Assembly: GCF_009758205.1 (NCBI RefSeq)
Contig: NZ_WRXN01000014.1
Coordinates: 62,001 to 126,000 of the forward strand
Direction: 5' to 3'
Length of the DNA stretch: 64,000 bases
Source: Chitinophaga tropicalis
GTDB taxonomy: Bacteria > Bacteroidota > Bacteroidia > Chitinophagales > Chitinophagaceae
Under the pieces are notes generated by a model. That model did not search any database, had not been told where the DNA came from, and was given only the letters and a program-made list of their open reading frames with translations. Both the position numbers and the translations under genes were made by a program. Below are positions 8,317-17,523 of the stretch, piece after piece; position 1 is the stretch's first letter, and every line of letters begins with the position of its first letter.

Positions 8317-8378
8317 GTATTTCCAGCTGTAAACAGTAATTTTCCGGCTTGCTTTCGATAAAAGAGACTGGCATTATT

Positions 8379-9119
8379 ATGAAGTTATTGTTTAAGCCAT
8401 TGCGTGTGGTGTATCTTATATATGCTGCAATTGTATTCCTGGGTATCATGTTCCTGATCCTTCCCTTTATTTTCCTCGCATCTTTTCTCGGAAGAGTGAA
8501 GGGAGGAAATATCGTTTTCTATTTCCTGCGTTTCTGGTCACATACCTGGTTCCCGGCCGTAGGCATCATGGTGAAAAGGATCTATGAATGGGACAGGAAA
8601 GATAAAACGCCCTACCTGTACGTTGTAAATCACTGCTCTTACCTGGATGCAGCACTGGCCGTACAGGTAATGCGCCTGCCTTTCCGCCCGCTGGGAAAGA
8701 TAGAGATGCAGAAGATCCCCTTCTTCGGGTTCATTTATAAACAGTCTGTAGTACCGGTCGATCGCTCAGACGCCAAAGCCCGTTCCCGCAGCGTACGTGA
8801 AATGATTGCTGTGCTGAAACATGGCATCTCCATCCTGATATTTCCTGAAGGCACTACCAACAGTACCAATAAAATATTACAACCCTTCCATAACGGTGCA
8901 TTCCGTATAGCCATAGAAACACAGACACCCATACAGCCTGTATTATACCTGGACAACCGTAAAAGGCTGCCCTCAGGCGGATTGAAGCTGAACCCCGGCC
9001 GCTGCCGCGTAGTATACCTTCCGCCCGTTCCTGTAACAGGACTTACTATGGAAGACCTGCCCGCCCTCAAACAACAGGTGTTTGAGATTATGGAAGGAGA
9101 ATTGAAAGCAAGAATATAA
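8379..9119 (+). CDS. 1-acyl-sn-glycerol-3-phosphate acyltransferase (PlsC family)
   Basis: 246 residues from the ATG at 8379; an upstream ATG at 8349 adds ten residues before the hydrophobic segment and is less likely. A hydrophobic N-terminus (about 10-35) anchors it to the inner membrane. The acyltransferase motifs are clear: NHCSYLD (block I, HxxxxD, with His and Asp catalytic), the KIEMQKIPFFGF region, VPVDRSDAKARS (block II), and FPEGTTNS (block III). PlsC-like enzymes acylate lysophosphatidic acid or related lipids. It ends 9 bases before priA, so they may be co-transcribed. Whether it is the main PlsC or a paralogue cannot be told. Confidence 0.88.
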   Translation: MKLLFKPLRVVYLIYAAIVFLGIMFLILPFIFLASFLGRVKGGNIVFYFLRFWSHTWFPAVGIMVKRIYEWDRKDKTPYLYVVNHCSYLDAALAVQVMRLPFRPLGKIEMQKIPFFGFIYKQSVVPVDRSDAKARSRSVREMIAVLKHGISILIFPEGTTNSTNKILQPFHNGAFRIAIETQTPIQPVLYLDNRKRLPSGGLKLNPGRCRVVYLPPVPVTGLTMEDLPALKQQVFEIMEGELKARI

Positions 9120-9128
9120 TTTCCTGTC

Positions 9129-11576
9129 ATGAAATTTGCCGACGTCATACTGCCCCTGGCATTGCCAAAGAATTATACCTACACGGTACCGCCTGAAATG
9201 GAAGGCACCGTGAAGGCAGGCAGCCGTGTGGCCGTACAACTGGGCAAACAGAAAAAGTATGCAGGAATTGTAAAGTCAGTACACGAACAGCCGCCGGCCA
9301 ATTATAAGACCAAACCCCTGCTGGACGTACTGGATAAAGACCCGGTAGTATATCCTACCCAGCTTTCTTTCTGGCAATGGTTATCGTCCTATTACATGTG
9401 TACAGAAGGAGAGGTCCTGAATGCAGCATTGCCGGCACACCTTAAGCTCTCCAGTGAAACGCTGCTGTTGTTCAACGATGCTTACGGTGATGATTTTTCC
9501 GCTCTGGACGATGATGAATACCTGGTAGCCGAAGCCCTCCATATCAGGAAAGAATTACGTATTGACGAAGTACAGCTCATCCTTGATAAATCTGACGTTT
9601 ACTCCGTCATCAAAGAACTGCTGGAAAAGAAAGTACTGCTGGTGTATGAAGAGCTGAAGGAAGTCTATAAAGAGAAGAAAGAGAACTTCGTACAACTGCA
9701 TGCACAATATGAAGATGAAGAACAACTGGCGCCCCTCTTCAACGAACTGGCCAAAGCACCCAAACAAATGGAGCTGCTGCTGGCTTACCTGCACCTGATT
9801 AAAACACAGGGCAGCGTGCTGCAGAGTGAGTTACTGAAGAAGTCCGGCGCTACCGTTGCCCAGCTGAAAGGGCTGGTGGAGAAGAATATACTCTGGGTGG
9901 AAAAGAGAACGGTAGACAGGGTGCCGGGAGGAGGAAAAATAGAGGTACAGATAGATTTCAGCCTCAGCCCCGCCCAGGAAAAAGCCCTGTCTGAAGTAAG
10001 ACGCAACTTTGAAGAGAAACCGGTTACCTTGCTGCATGGTGTTACCTCCAGCGGGAAAACCCAGTTATATGTAAAACTGATCGAAGAGTATGTGGCAAAA
10101 GGAAAACAGGTGCTTTACCTGTTGCCAGAAATAGCGCTGACAGCACAGATCATCCGCCGTTTACAGAAACATTTCGGAAATAAGATAGGCATCTACCACT
10201 CCCGTTTCAATAATAATGAACGTGTGGAGATATGGAACAAGGTAAAGAGCGGAGAGCTGCAGATATTACTGGGCGCCCGTTCCAGCCTGTTACTGCCCTT
10301 CCGTGACCTGGGAATGATCATCCTGGACGAAGAGCATGATGCTTCCTATAAACAGCAGGACCCTGCCCCTCGCTATCACGCCAGGGATGCTGCCATTTAT
10401 TATGCCGGCCTGTTCAGGGCCAAAGTACTGCTGGGATCTGCCACGCCATCACTGGAATCCTATTTCAATGCACAACAGGGCAAATATGGACTGGTGGAGC
10501 TGACAGAGCGTTTCGGCGGACTGGAAATGCCGCAGATAGAGATCATTGATGTGAAGAAAGAGCGTGCAGAAAAGAACATGGACGAGAACTTCACTCCGCA
10601 GCTGAAAGCCGCTATCAGCAACAGCATGGCCGCAGATAAACAGGTCATCCTGTTCCAGAACAGGAGAGGATATGCGCCTTTCCTGATGTGTACTACCTGC
10701 GGCTGGATCCCTAACTGTAAGAACTGTGACGTATCACTCACCTATCATCGTTACCAGGATAAACTGCACTGCCATTATTGCGGCACGCGCTACCCATACC
10801 CGCAAACCTGCGGCGCATGCGGCAGCCAGACAATGGTGACTAAAAGCTTCGGAACAGAGAAGATAGAAGACGACCTGCAGCAGGTGTTTCCCAAAGCACG
10901 CATTGCCCGTATGGACATGGACGCTGTAAGGAACAAGGACAGCCATAACAAAATGATCCAGCTGCTGGAACAGAAAGGAATAGACATACTGGTAGGTACG
11001 CAGATGGTAGTGAAAGGACTTGACTTTGAGAATGTGAACCTGGTAGGTATATTAAGTGCAGACAGCCTGCTGAGCTTCCCCGATTTCCGTGTCAACGAAA
11101 GGGCCTTCCAGTTGATGGAGCAGGTGAGCGGCCGCGCAGGACGTAAACATGGTCAGGGTAAGGTGATCATACAGGCCAGCAACACAAAACATCCTATCCT
11201 GCATTATGTGACCATGCACGATTATAAAGCAATGTATGCAGCTGAAATAGCAGAGCGGCAACGCTTTGGCTATCCTCCTTTTTTCAGGTTGTTAAAGATC
11301 ACTTTCAAGCATAAAGATCAGCAGATAGTAGAACAGGCGGCACAGGTGTTTGGCAACTGGGTAAGACCACATATTGGTCCGCGGTTGGTAGGGCCGGCAG
11401 CGCCATTGGTAGGACGTATAAGGAACAATTACCTGCAGGAAATGCTTGTCAAACTGCCCCGGGATACAAAAGTAATAACAGATACCAAGAGATTATTACA
11501 GGAACATTTCATAAAGCTGCAGGCAGAAAAGCAGTTCCGTTCGGTAGTTATTGTGCCGGATGTGGATTGCGTATAG
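9129..11576 (+). CDS. priA: Primosomal replication restart helicase PriA
   Basis: 815 residues. The N-terminal 3'-DNA-end binding domain (about 1-105) starts FADVILPLALPKNYTYTVP. The superfamily 2 helicase core has Walker A VTSSGKTQ near residue 305, DEEH (Walker B), GSATPS (motif III) and VSGRAGRKHG (motif VI). Between the helicase halves are the zinc-binding cysteines of PriA: CTTCGWIPNCKNC, CHYCG and CGACG. The protein reloads DnaB at stalled forks. The C-terminus overlaps the convergent neighbour at 11548 by 29 bases. Somewhat longer than E. coli PriA because of an insertion between the N-terminal domain and the helicase core (about 110-255). Confidence 0.96.
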   Translation: MKFADVILPLALPKNYTYTVPPEMEGTVKAGSRVAVQLGKQKKYAGIVKSVHEQPPANYKTKPLLDVLDKDPVVYPTQLSFWQWLSSYYMCTEGEVLNAALPAHLKLSSETLLLFNDAYGDDFSALDDDEYLVAEALHIRKELRIDEVQLILDKSDVYSVIKELLEKKVLLVYEELKEVYKEKKENFVQLHAQYEDEEQLAPLFNELAKAPKQMELLLAYLHLIKTQGSVLQSELLKKSGATVAQLKGLVEKNILWVEKRTVDRVPGGGKIEVQIDFSLSPAQEKALSEVRRNFEEKPVTLLHGVTSSGKTQLYVKLIEEYVAKGKQVLYLLPEIALTAQIIRRLQKHFGNKIGIYHSRFNNNERVEIWNKVKSGELQILLGARSSLLLPFRDLGMIILDEEHDASYKQQDPAPRYHARDAAIYYAGLFRAKVLLGSATPSLESYFNAQQGKYGLVELTERFGGLEMPQIEIIDVKKERAEKNMDENFTPQLKAAISNSMAADKQVILFQNRRGYAPFLMCTTCGWIPNCKNCDVSLTYHRYQDKLHCHYCGTRYPYPQTCGACGSQTMVTKSFGTEKIEDDLQQVFPKARIARMDMDAVRNKDSHNKMIQLLEQKGIDILVGTQMVVKGLDFENVNLVGILSADSLLSFPDFRVNERAFQLMEQVSGRAGRKHGQGKVIIQASNTKHPILHYVTMHDYKAMYAAEIAERQRFGYPPFFRLLKITFKHKDQQIVEQAAQVFGNWVRPHIGPRLVGPAAPLVGRIRNNYLQEMLVKLPRDTKVITDTKRLLQEHFIKLQAEKQFRSVVIVPDVDCV

Positions 11577-12228
11577 ATAGCTCCTGTATAGCATCAGATT
11601 CATAGATATGAACACCTGAAGGCCCCTCAGCAGCAGCGTTCACCATTGCCTGCGCTACATTAGACGCTTTTATAGGCCTGTATTTTTTCCACCTCCCCTG
11701 CAGCAGGAAAAGGAACAACATTACCAGGCATTTTCCTAACCACTCCCCGAAACGGAATTCAGTACGTGCTCCCAGCAATATAGAAGGCCGGAAGATATGC
11801 AGTCCCGGGTACCCCAGCTGCTGTATGGCCTGTTCCACTTCCCCCTTGGTACGGGTATAGAAATTGCGGGCCCTCGCATTGGCGCCAACAGAAGAGATCA
11901 GCAGGAATTGCTGGGTGCCCTGCCGGCGGGCCAGGGTAGCGCATCTCACAGGAATATTAAAATCTACTTCCCTGAACTGCTCCTGGCTGCCTGCCTTACG
12001 GATAGTGGTACCTACACAGCAGAACAGCACATCTCCCTGCAGGGCCGGGGCCAGGGACTCTTCATCATTAAAATCCACGATAATGGGCGTCAGCCCCGGT
12101 CGTGGCTTAAGCGAAGGACTTCGTAACAGCACCTTTACATTACTGAAATGAGGATCATGCAGCAGCAAAGTAACAAGATGCCTTCCTGTAAGGCCGGTGG
12201 CCCCTATTACAACAGCAGTTTGAGACAT
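11548..12228 (-). CDS. NAD(P)-binding SDR-like oxidoreductase (HTATIP2/YbjT-like)
   Basis: 226 residues. A Rossmann fold with the dinucleotide motif GATGLTGRH at 9-17 opens the protein, followed by DVLFCCVGTT, a FLLISSVGA strand, and the YTRTKGEVE stretch where a Tyr-x-x-x-Lys pair sits as in atypical SDRs. The pattern is that of HTATIP2/NmrA-like proteins that bind NAD(P)H and often sense redox state; the substrate is unknown. It converges with priA and their 3' ends overlap by 29 bases. Its start faces murB with about 60 bases between. Confidence 0.8.
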   Translation of the reverse strand: MSQTAVVIGATGLTGRHLVTLLLHDPHFSNVKVLLRSPSLKPRPGLTPIIVDFNDEESLAPALQGDVLFCCVGTTIRKAGSQEQFREVDFNIPVRCATLARRQGTQQFLLISSVGANARARNFYTRTKGEVEQAIQQLGYPGLHIFRPSILLGARTEFRFGEWLGKCLVMLFLFLLQGRWKKYRPIKASNVAQAMVNAAAEGPSGVHIYESDAIQELSIRNPHPAQ

Positions 12229-12236
12229 GGTTTTAT

Positions 12237-12244
12237 TATATTTG
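12237..12244 (+). promoter_or_regulatory. Putative -7 promoter element of murB
   Basis: TATATTTG fits the Bacteroidota -7 consensus TAnnTTTG and lies 46 bases before the murB start. No TTTG at a proper -33 spacing is clear (the nearest, 12219-12222, is only 14 bases away), so this is a weak call. Confidence 0.4.
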
Positions 12245-12256
12245 ACGCTGAAACCT

Positions 12257-12274
12257 GAATAGCTTAAGCTATTC
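12257..12274. promoter_or_regulatory. Perfect 18-bp palindrome in the murB leader
   Basis: GAATAGCTTAAGCTATTC is its own reverse complement over 18 bases. It lies just downstream of the putative -7 element and 15 bases before the murB start, a position where a dimeric repressor or a leader hairpin near the ribosome site could act. Confidence 0.55.
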
Positions 12275-12289
12275 TAATTTACGATCATT

Positions 12290-13309
12290 ATGAGTATAGT
12301 CGAAAATTATTCGCTCCGGCATTTAAATACATTTGGCATAGACGTGCAGGCCCGTTATTTCTCCGCTTTTTCCTCAGCAGCAGAACTGGAAAGCCTGCTC
12401 CGGGAAGGGCCGGCAGCTAACGGCATCCCTAACATGATCCTGGGCGGAGGCAGTAATATACTGCTCACCCGCAACTTTGACGGCTATGTGCTGAAGAATG
12501 AGATAAGCGGTATTGAGGTAGTAAGGGAAGATGACGCTCATATATACGTGAAGGTAGGGGCAGGCGTGAACTGGCACAGCTTTGTGATGGATTGTATTGC
12601 AAACAACAGGGCAGGACTGGAAAACCTCTCCCTCATACCTGGCAATGTAGGAGCCAGTCCCATGCAGAATATAGGAGCGTACGGAGTAGAAATAAAGGAC
12701 AATTTCCATGAGCTGGAGGCATATCATTTACACGATCATGCCATTGTAACATTTGATAATGCCGCCTGTCATTTCGGTTACCGGGAAAGTGTTTTTAAAA
12801 GGCAATATAAAGGTCAGTTTGCTATTCTGTCGGTTACCTATCGCCTGAATAAAAATCCTCATTTTAATACCAGTTATGGCGCTATTGAAGAAGAACTGAA
12901 ACATATGGGTATACAGGAGCTGTCTATCAAAACTATCAGCCAGGCAGTGATCAATATCCGTTCTTCCAAGCTGCCTGACCCGAAACAGATAGGCAATGCC
13001 GGTAGTTTCTTCAAGAATCCTACTGTTGATGCAGCTGTTTATGAACAGTTGAAAGCAGCGCATCCCAATATAGTGGCATATCCTGTGGAAGGAGGGCATT
13101 ATAAGCTGGCAGCAGGCTGGCTGATAGAGCAATGTGGCTGGAAGGGCCGCCGTGAAGGAGATGCAGGGGTACATGCAAGACAGGCGCTGGTACTGGTGAA
13201 CTATGGTAATGCTACCGGCCGTCAGATATATGACCTGTCACAGCAGGTATTGGATAGTGTGCAGGAACGGTTTGGTGTGGAACTGGAAAGAGAAGTGAAT
13301 ATAATTTAA
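12290..13309 (+). CDS. murB: UDP-N-acetylenolpyruvoylglucosamine reductase
   Basis: 339 residues, the length of type I (E. coli-like) MurB. It reduces UDP-GlcNAc-enolpyruvate to UDP-MurNAc with NADPH and FAD in the cytoplasm. The FAD-binding domain shows the N-terminal NTFGIDV-like stretch (NTFGIDVQARYF), ILGGGSNILL and the LIPGNVGASPMQNIGAYGVE block. The C-terminal domain has GNAGSFFKNP with the catalytic Ser, and AAGWLIEQCGWKG. It stands alone, with a palindrome in its short leader and a bidirectional hairpin downstream. Confidence 0.97.
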   Translation: MSIVENYSLRHLNTFGIDVQARYFSAFSSAAELESLLREGPAANGIPNMILGGGSNILLTRNFDGYVLKNEISGIEVVREDDAHIYVKVGAGVNWHSFVMDCIANNRAGLENLSLIPGNVGASPMQNIGAYGVEIKDNFHELEAYHLHDHAIVTFDNAACHFGYRESVFKRQYKGQFAILSVTYRLNKNPHFNTSYGAIEEELKHMGIQELSIKTISQAVINIRSSKLPDPKQIGNAGSFFKNPTVDAAVYEQLKAAHPNIVAYPVEGGHYKLAAGWLIEQCGWKGRREGDAGVHARQALVLVNYGNATGRQIYDLSQQVLDSVQERFGVELEREVNII

Positions 13310-13368
13310 TTAGAATTTTTAACTGGCCGCAGGCCCGCTAAGCCGTGCGCAGCACAATTCCCCCTCTC

Positions 13369-13405
13369 AAAAAAGCGTTTTCGCCGAAGGCGAAAACGCT
13401 TTTTT
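13369..13405. terminator. Bidirectional terminator hairpin (dispersed family, GCC-GAA-GGC tip)
   Basis: Perfect 17-bp arms 13369-13385 and 13389-13405 around a GAA loop, with A and T runs outside. It lies between convergent murB and the ypdA-like gene. TGGCCGCAGGCC (13324-13335) and CGTGCGCAGCAC (13344-13355) precede it, echoing the preface at other copies. Confidence 0.85.
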
Positions 13406-13409
13406 TCCG

Positions 13410-14372
13410 CTATTTAGCAACAATATGTGCAATGATCTTATCCGCATGCTCCCTTGAATTCTCAATAAACCACACATGCGTATCCATTCCCCCGCAAACA
13501 ACCCCCGCCAGGTAAATACCAGGCATATTCGTCTCCATCGTATCCGGGTTGTAGGAAGGATACTTCTTCCCATCTTTAGACAAATGAATACCAGCCTTTT
13601 CCAGGAAGCTGAAATTAGGCTGATAGCCTGTCAACGCCAGCACAAAATCGTTCTCAATAGTGATCAGTCCTTCAGGAGTAAGTATATCCACTTCATTTTC
13701 CCGTATAGCCTGTACATGTGAATGGTAATATGCTTTAATACTTCCCTCACTGATCCTGTTCTCAATATCAGGCTTTACCCAGTATTTCACACGTTTCCCG
13801 ATACCTTCTTCCCTTATAACCATGGTCACCTGCGCACCTTTGCGGTAGGTCTCCAGTGCAGCATCCACAGAAGAATTATTGGCGCCTATAACAATTACTT
13901 TCTGTGCTGCATAGAAATGCGGGTCTTTATAGTAGTGATTGACTTTAGGAAGATTTTCTCCCGGTATATAGAGCATATTAGGAATGTCGTAAAAACCGGT
14001 AGCAATGATCACATGTTTTGCGGTGTAACTTGTTCTTTCCGTCTTCACCGTGTATTGCTGACCGTCTGGCAATATCTCTTCCACAGCTTCAAACAATCTG
14101 ACGTTCAGATGATTGGAGATAGTGACACGGCGATAGTATTCCAGCGCTTCCGGGCGTACAGGCTTGGCGCTGATAGATACAAAGGGAATACCTCCTATTT
14201 CCAGTCTTTCGGAAGTAGAAAAGAAGGTCATATATAACGGGTAATTATAGAGAGAGTTGGTGAGGCAGCCTTTTTCCACTATCGTGTAGCTTAATCCTGC
14301 CTTCTTTGCTGCCAGCCCGCATGCCAGTCCTATCGGCCCGGCGCCTACGATCAGTATATCTAAAGTTTCCAT
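13410..14372 (-). CDS. ypdA: YpdA-like bacillithiol disulfide reductase (FAD/NADPH oxidoreductase)
   Basis: 320 residues from the ATG at 14372, which gives METLDILIVGAGPIG; a frame 12 codons longer has no family similarity. The FAD motif GAGPIGLA and a second nucleotide motif GANNSSVDAALE (NADPH) frame a thioredoxin-reductase-like fold without the CxxC pair. YpdA reduces bacillithiol disulfide in Firmicutes; many Bacteroidota carry the same protein. NYPLYMTFFSTSERLEIGGIP is typical of the family, as is the C-terminal GIYLAGVVCGGMDT with a conserved Cys. It follows the methyltransferase on the same strand by 36 bases. Confidence 0.85.
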   Translation of the reverse strand: METLDILIVGAGPIGLACGLAAKKAGLSYTIVEKGCLTNSLYNYPLYMTFFSTSERLEIGGIPFVSISAKPVRPEALEYYRRVTISNHLNVRLFEAVEEILPDGQQYTVKTERTSYTAKHVIIATGFYDIPNMLYIPGENLPKVNHYYKDPHFYAAQKVIVIGANNSSVDAALETYRKGAQVTMVIREEGIGKRVKYWVKPDIENRISEGSIKAYYHSHVQAIRENEVDILTPEGLITIENDFVLALTGYQPNFSFLEKAGIHLSKDGKKYPSYNPDTMETNMPGIYLAGVVCGGMDTHVWFIENSREHADKIIAHIVAK

Positions 14373-14408
14373 AGCTATAAAATTACGAATCATAGCCCGG
14401 AATATCAC

Positions 14409-15299
14409 TCATTTCACAACAGCCATTGCCACATGGTAATATTCATAGCCTTTCATTCCTGCTGCTTTTTCTTCACCATAGTACATTTTACGGATACTGT
14501 CTATATCCAGGTCATGCAGCAGCTGCATATTGTAAGAAGCGAGAAAGCCGTCAAGCTGCGCAGGGTTCAGGCCAAAGTTCCATTGCTCATTGCCCCGGCG
14601 TAGCAGCCTGGTGACATTAACAGCACCGGGAAATTTCTCCGGGTGTTTCCTTACTTCATTGTCTACATAAGTAAAGATGATGATGGTACCGGGTTTGAAG
14701 CGCTGAAAGTATTCGAATGCAATAGGCGCAACAGGAGCCGTAAGTGAGTTGGTAACACCTTCCCAGATGAAAAGTGTTTTATAATGTTCCATCTGAAAGA
14801 TGAACGGTAGGATTTCTTCCAGTTTCTGACTGTGCAGATCTACTGACAGGTAATTGATCTGTGAGGCGTTATGCGCCGCAGGATCTGCCTTTTCCAGTTT
14901 TTTACGTTTAGTGCGCTGTATTTCCGGGTGATCTGTTTCCACAAACTGTATCCTTCTCCTGAGCAACAGGCGTAATGCCCTGGAGTCATAACCGGCGCCG
15001 AATATAATGACCTGGTTGATACCTTCATCCTGTATGGTGTTGACGGTCATAACATCTACCAGCCTTGTTCTTACGCTGCAGGCAGAGAGTGCGCCGGTCC
15101 AGTGTTTATTTATTATCCAGGAAATAAAACGGTTCATGAAACCGAGTCTGGAAAGCACTTCTACAGGTTTCAGTACAGGAGGGACAAACAGCTTTGCATA
15201 CGGATCTGAAAACAGGCGTTGCTGTGAGGGGCGGTTAGATTCTATTGCGCGCAGTAATGCCAGATACTCCACTGCTTTGCTGGCTGGGACCAGGCTCAT
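14409..15299 (-). CDS. Class I SAM-dependent methyltransferase (leucine carboxyl methyltransferase/PPM1-like)
   Basis: 296 residues. The N-terminal part has SNRPSQQRLFSDPYAKLF, typical of the TIGR00027/LCMT family, followed by the SAM motif VIIFGAGYDSRALRLL near residue 95 and an acidic FVETDHPE that contacts the ribose. The fold is that of LCMT-type O-methyltransferases; actinobacterial relatives act on polyketides and other small acids, but the substrate here is unknown. It is the first gene of a probable two-gene unit with the YpdA-like reductase. Confidence 0.8.
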   Translation of the reverse strand: MSLVPASKAVEYLALLRAIESNRPSQQRLFSDPYAKLFVPPVLKPVEVLSRLGFMNRFISWIINKHWTGALSACSVRTRLVDVMTVNTIQDEGINQVIIFGAGYDSRALRLLLRRRIQFVETDHPEIQRTKRKKLEKADPAAHNASQINYLSVDLHSQKLEEILPFIFQMEHYKTLFIWEGVTNSLTAPVAPIAFEYFQRFKPGTIIIFTYVDNEVRKHPEKFPGAVNVTRLLRRGNEQWNFGLNPAQLDGFLASYNMQLLHDLDIDSIRKMYYGEEKAAGMKGYEYYHVAMAVVK

Positions 15300-15441
15300 G
15301 ATGTTGTACGTTTTAAAAAATGGGACTTAGTTTCTGATAACGTGTACGGCTTGACAAAGGGACATCAGTCCAGATATTGGTTGAAAATTTACAATTCATA
15401 AATGTAACAAATATTTTCATTCTGACATTTGAATTATAAAC

Positions 15442-15470
15442 AAAAAGCCCCTGTCCGTAAGGACAGGGGC
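15442..15470 (-). terminator. Terminator of the nagB-lmbE gene
   Basis: Perfect 10-bp GC-rich arms (15447-15456 and 15461-15470) with a four-base loop; on the minus strand the stem is followed by TTTTTG. It lies 27 bases beyond the stop of the gene at 15497. Confidence 0.9.
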
Positions 15471-15496
15471 CTGTATATTTTAACTGATACTTCAGC

Positions 15497-17419
15497 TTAG
15501 AAGTGATATCTCACAAAAGCTTCCATAGCAGCATACTTCTGCAAACCTAACTGGTCATAGAGGTTAGCCGTATTAGCGTTACGGTCTTCAGCTCTTTCCC
15601 AGAACTCGCGCAGGTCAGTACCCTGGAAAGGCACCACGTCCTTCTGGCTCTGGTGAATGAAGATACCAAGGCGTTTCTGCAGCACCTGGTCAGGGCTCAT
15701 TGGTACAGCCATTTCAATTTCATGGATGTTCCATTCCTGCCATGCACCTTTATACAGCCATACCCAGCAGTCTTTCATGAAATCTTCGTGTTTCAGTCTT
15801 TCCAGCGCTGCGAAGATGATATCCAGACATACTTTGTGTGTACCATGTGGATCTGCAAGGTCGCCGGCGCAATAGATCTGGTGAGGTTTTACTTCACGGA
15901 TCAGATCTACGGTCAGCTGAACGTCTGCTTCACTCATAGGTTTCTTTTCTATCAGGCCTGTTTCATAGAAAGGCAGGTTCTGGTAGTGGATATTTTCTTC
16001 CGGAATACCTACGTAACGGCAGGTAGCTTTTGCTTCACCACGGCGTATCAGGCCTTTGATAGCGCGCAGTTCAGGCGTATCTTTCTGGCTTGGCTTTTTC
16101 ACACGCAGGAAAGCTTTGGCATCTTCCAGTATCTGGGAGCTCTTGCTGCGGTCTATATCGAACATACCTTCAAAACCTACGGCAAAGTCGATAAAGCGCA
16201 GTGCAAATTCGTCTGTTACCGCGATGTTGCCGGAAGTCTGGTAAGCAACATGCACGTCATGTCCCTGCTCGTGCAGGCGGATAAAGGTACCACCCATAGA
16301 GATGATATCATCGTCCGGGTGAGGGGAGAAGATCAGTACACGTTTATGTAAAGGTTCAGAACGTTCGGGATGGCTGGGCAGCTGTGCACCAGGCTTACCG
16401 CCGGGCCATCCGGTGATGGTGTCACGGATGCCGTTGAACTCTTCGATGTTTAATTCATATGCTGAACCGTATTGTACGATCAGGTCGTTTAAACCATTTT
16501 CATTGTAATCCCTGTCTGTCAGCATGAGGATAGGCTTGTTCAGCTTCAGCGCCAGGTTGGTCACTGCTTTGCGGCGCAGATTGGGCGTCCATTCGCAGTC
16601 GCCCGTCAGCCATGGCTCTTTAAAGCGGGTCAGCTCTTCCGCAGCCTGCTCATCGATCACGAATTTGCAGTCAGGGTGTTGTTGCAGGAGAGAAGCAGGC
16701 ACCTGGTCAGTGCTGTGCCCTTCTACAGCCTTACGTACAATTTTGGCTTTGTGAGTACCCCATGCAAGGAGTATAACACGTTTGGCTTTGAATATAGTGC
16801 TCAGACCCATGGTGATAGCCAGACGGGGTACCTGGCTCATGGTAGCAAATTCAAAAGCGTTTGCCTGCCTGGTAGCATTGTCCAGGGTAACCAGGCGGGT
16901 GTGCGAGGTCAGGGGAGAACCAGGCTCATTGAAACCGATATGGCCATTGGTACCGATGCCCAGGATCTGGATATCTATACCACCGGCAGCTTCAATACGA
17001 CGCTCATATTCTAAAGCGTACTCTTTTACTTTTTCCTTTGGCAATGTGCCATCGGGAACAAAGTAATTGCCCGCCGGAATGTCAATGTGATTGAAGAGCT
17101 GCTCCTTCATGAACCTGTTGTAGCTTTGCAGCGCATCAGATTCAATGGGATAGTACTCGTCCAGGTTGAAAGTCAGCACGTTTTTGAAGCTGAGACCTTC
17201 TTCCTTGTGCAGGCGTACCAGTTCTGCATAAAGATACTTAGGGGTAGAGCCTGTAGCCAGCCCCAATACTACGTTTTGATTAGCGGCCTGTCTTGCCTTA
17301 ATCAGTGCTGCTATTTCCTGCGCAACTGCTCTGGAACCTTCTTTAGCGGTAGGATGTATATCCACGGCTATCTGTTCGAAACTGTCAATCAGTTCAATTT
17401 CCTGATGATTAAGCGTCAT
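15497..17419 (-). CDS. nagB: Fusion of glucosamine-6-phosphate deaminase and PIG-L/LmbE-family deacetylase
   Basis: 640 residues. Residues about 15-265 are NagB: VVLGLATGSTPKYLY (phosphate site), FNLDEYYPI (Asp/Glu base), and ILGIGTNGHIGFNEPGS with the catalytic NGHIGFNEP block. It converts glucosamine-6-phosphate to fructose-6-phosphate and ammonia. After a linker, residues about 360-600 are a LmbE/PIG-L deacetylase with intact zinc motifs SPHPDDD and, later, DPHGTH. This fusion is common in Bacteroidota; the substrate of the second domain is unknown. Single gene, next to the GlcNAc-related loci, with a terminator at 15442. Confidence 0.93.
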   Translation of the reverse strand: MTLNHQEIELIDSFEQIAVDIHPTAKEGSRAVAQEIAALIKARQAANQNVVLGLATGSTPKYLYAELVRLHKEEGLSFKNVLTFNLDEYYPIESDALQSYNRFMKEQLFNHIDIPAGNYFVPDGTLPKEKVKEYALEYERRIEAAGGIDIQILGIGTNGHIGFNEPGSPLTSHTRLVTLDNATRQANAFEFATMSQVPRLAITMGLSTIFKAKRVILLAWGTHKAKIVRKAVEGHSTDQVPASLLQQHPDCKFVIDEQAAEELTRFKEPWLTGDCEWTPNLRRKAVTNLALKLNKPILMLTDRDYNENGLNDLIVQYGSAYELNIEEFNGIRDTITGWPGGKPGAQLPSHPERSEPLHKRVLIFSPHPDDDIISMGGTFIRLHEQGHDVHVAYQTSGNIAVTDEFALRFIDFAVGFEGMFDIDRSKSSQILEDAKAFLRVKKPSQKDTPELRAIKGLIRRGEAKATCRYVGIPEENIHYQNLPFYETGLIEKKPMSEADVQLTVDLIREVKPHQIYCAGDLADPHGTHKVCLDIIFAALERLKHEDFMKDCWVWLYKGAWQEWNIHEIEMAVPMSPDQVLQKRLGIFIHQSQKDVVPFQGTDLREFWERAEDRNANTANLYDQLGLQKYAAMEAFVRYHF

Positions 17420-17511
17420 GATTAGTGTTTTGGATTAGATGCGGTTTAAAAACGAGACGGAAAATTAAAAAAAATCTCTCTAACCACATAGGAAATTGTC
17501 ATTTGTTAACG

Positions 17512-17523
17512 ATTGCCGGCAAT
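17512..17523. promoter_or_regulatory. 12-bp palindrome ATTGCCGGCAAT, partly repeated at 17672
   Basis: ATTGCCGGCAAT is a perfect palindrome, flanked on both sides by TTTGTTAA. Its core GATTGCCGGCA occurs again at 17671-17681. Both lie in the 412-base divergent region between nagB-lmbE and the sigma factor gene; that region otherwise holds the inverted repeat at 17798 and no reading frame of note. They could be operator sites for either gene. Confidence 0.45.
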
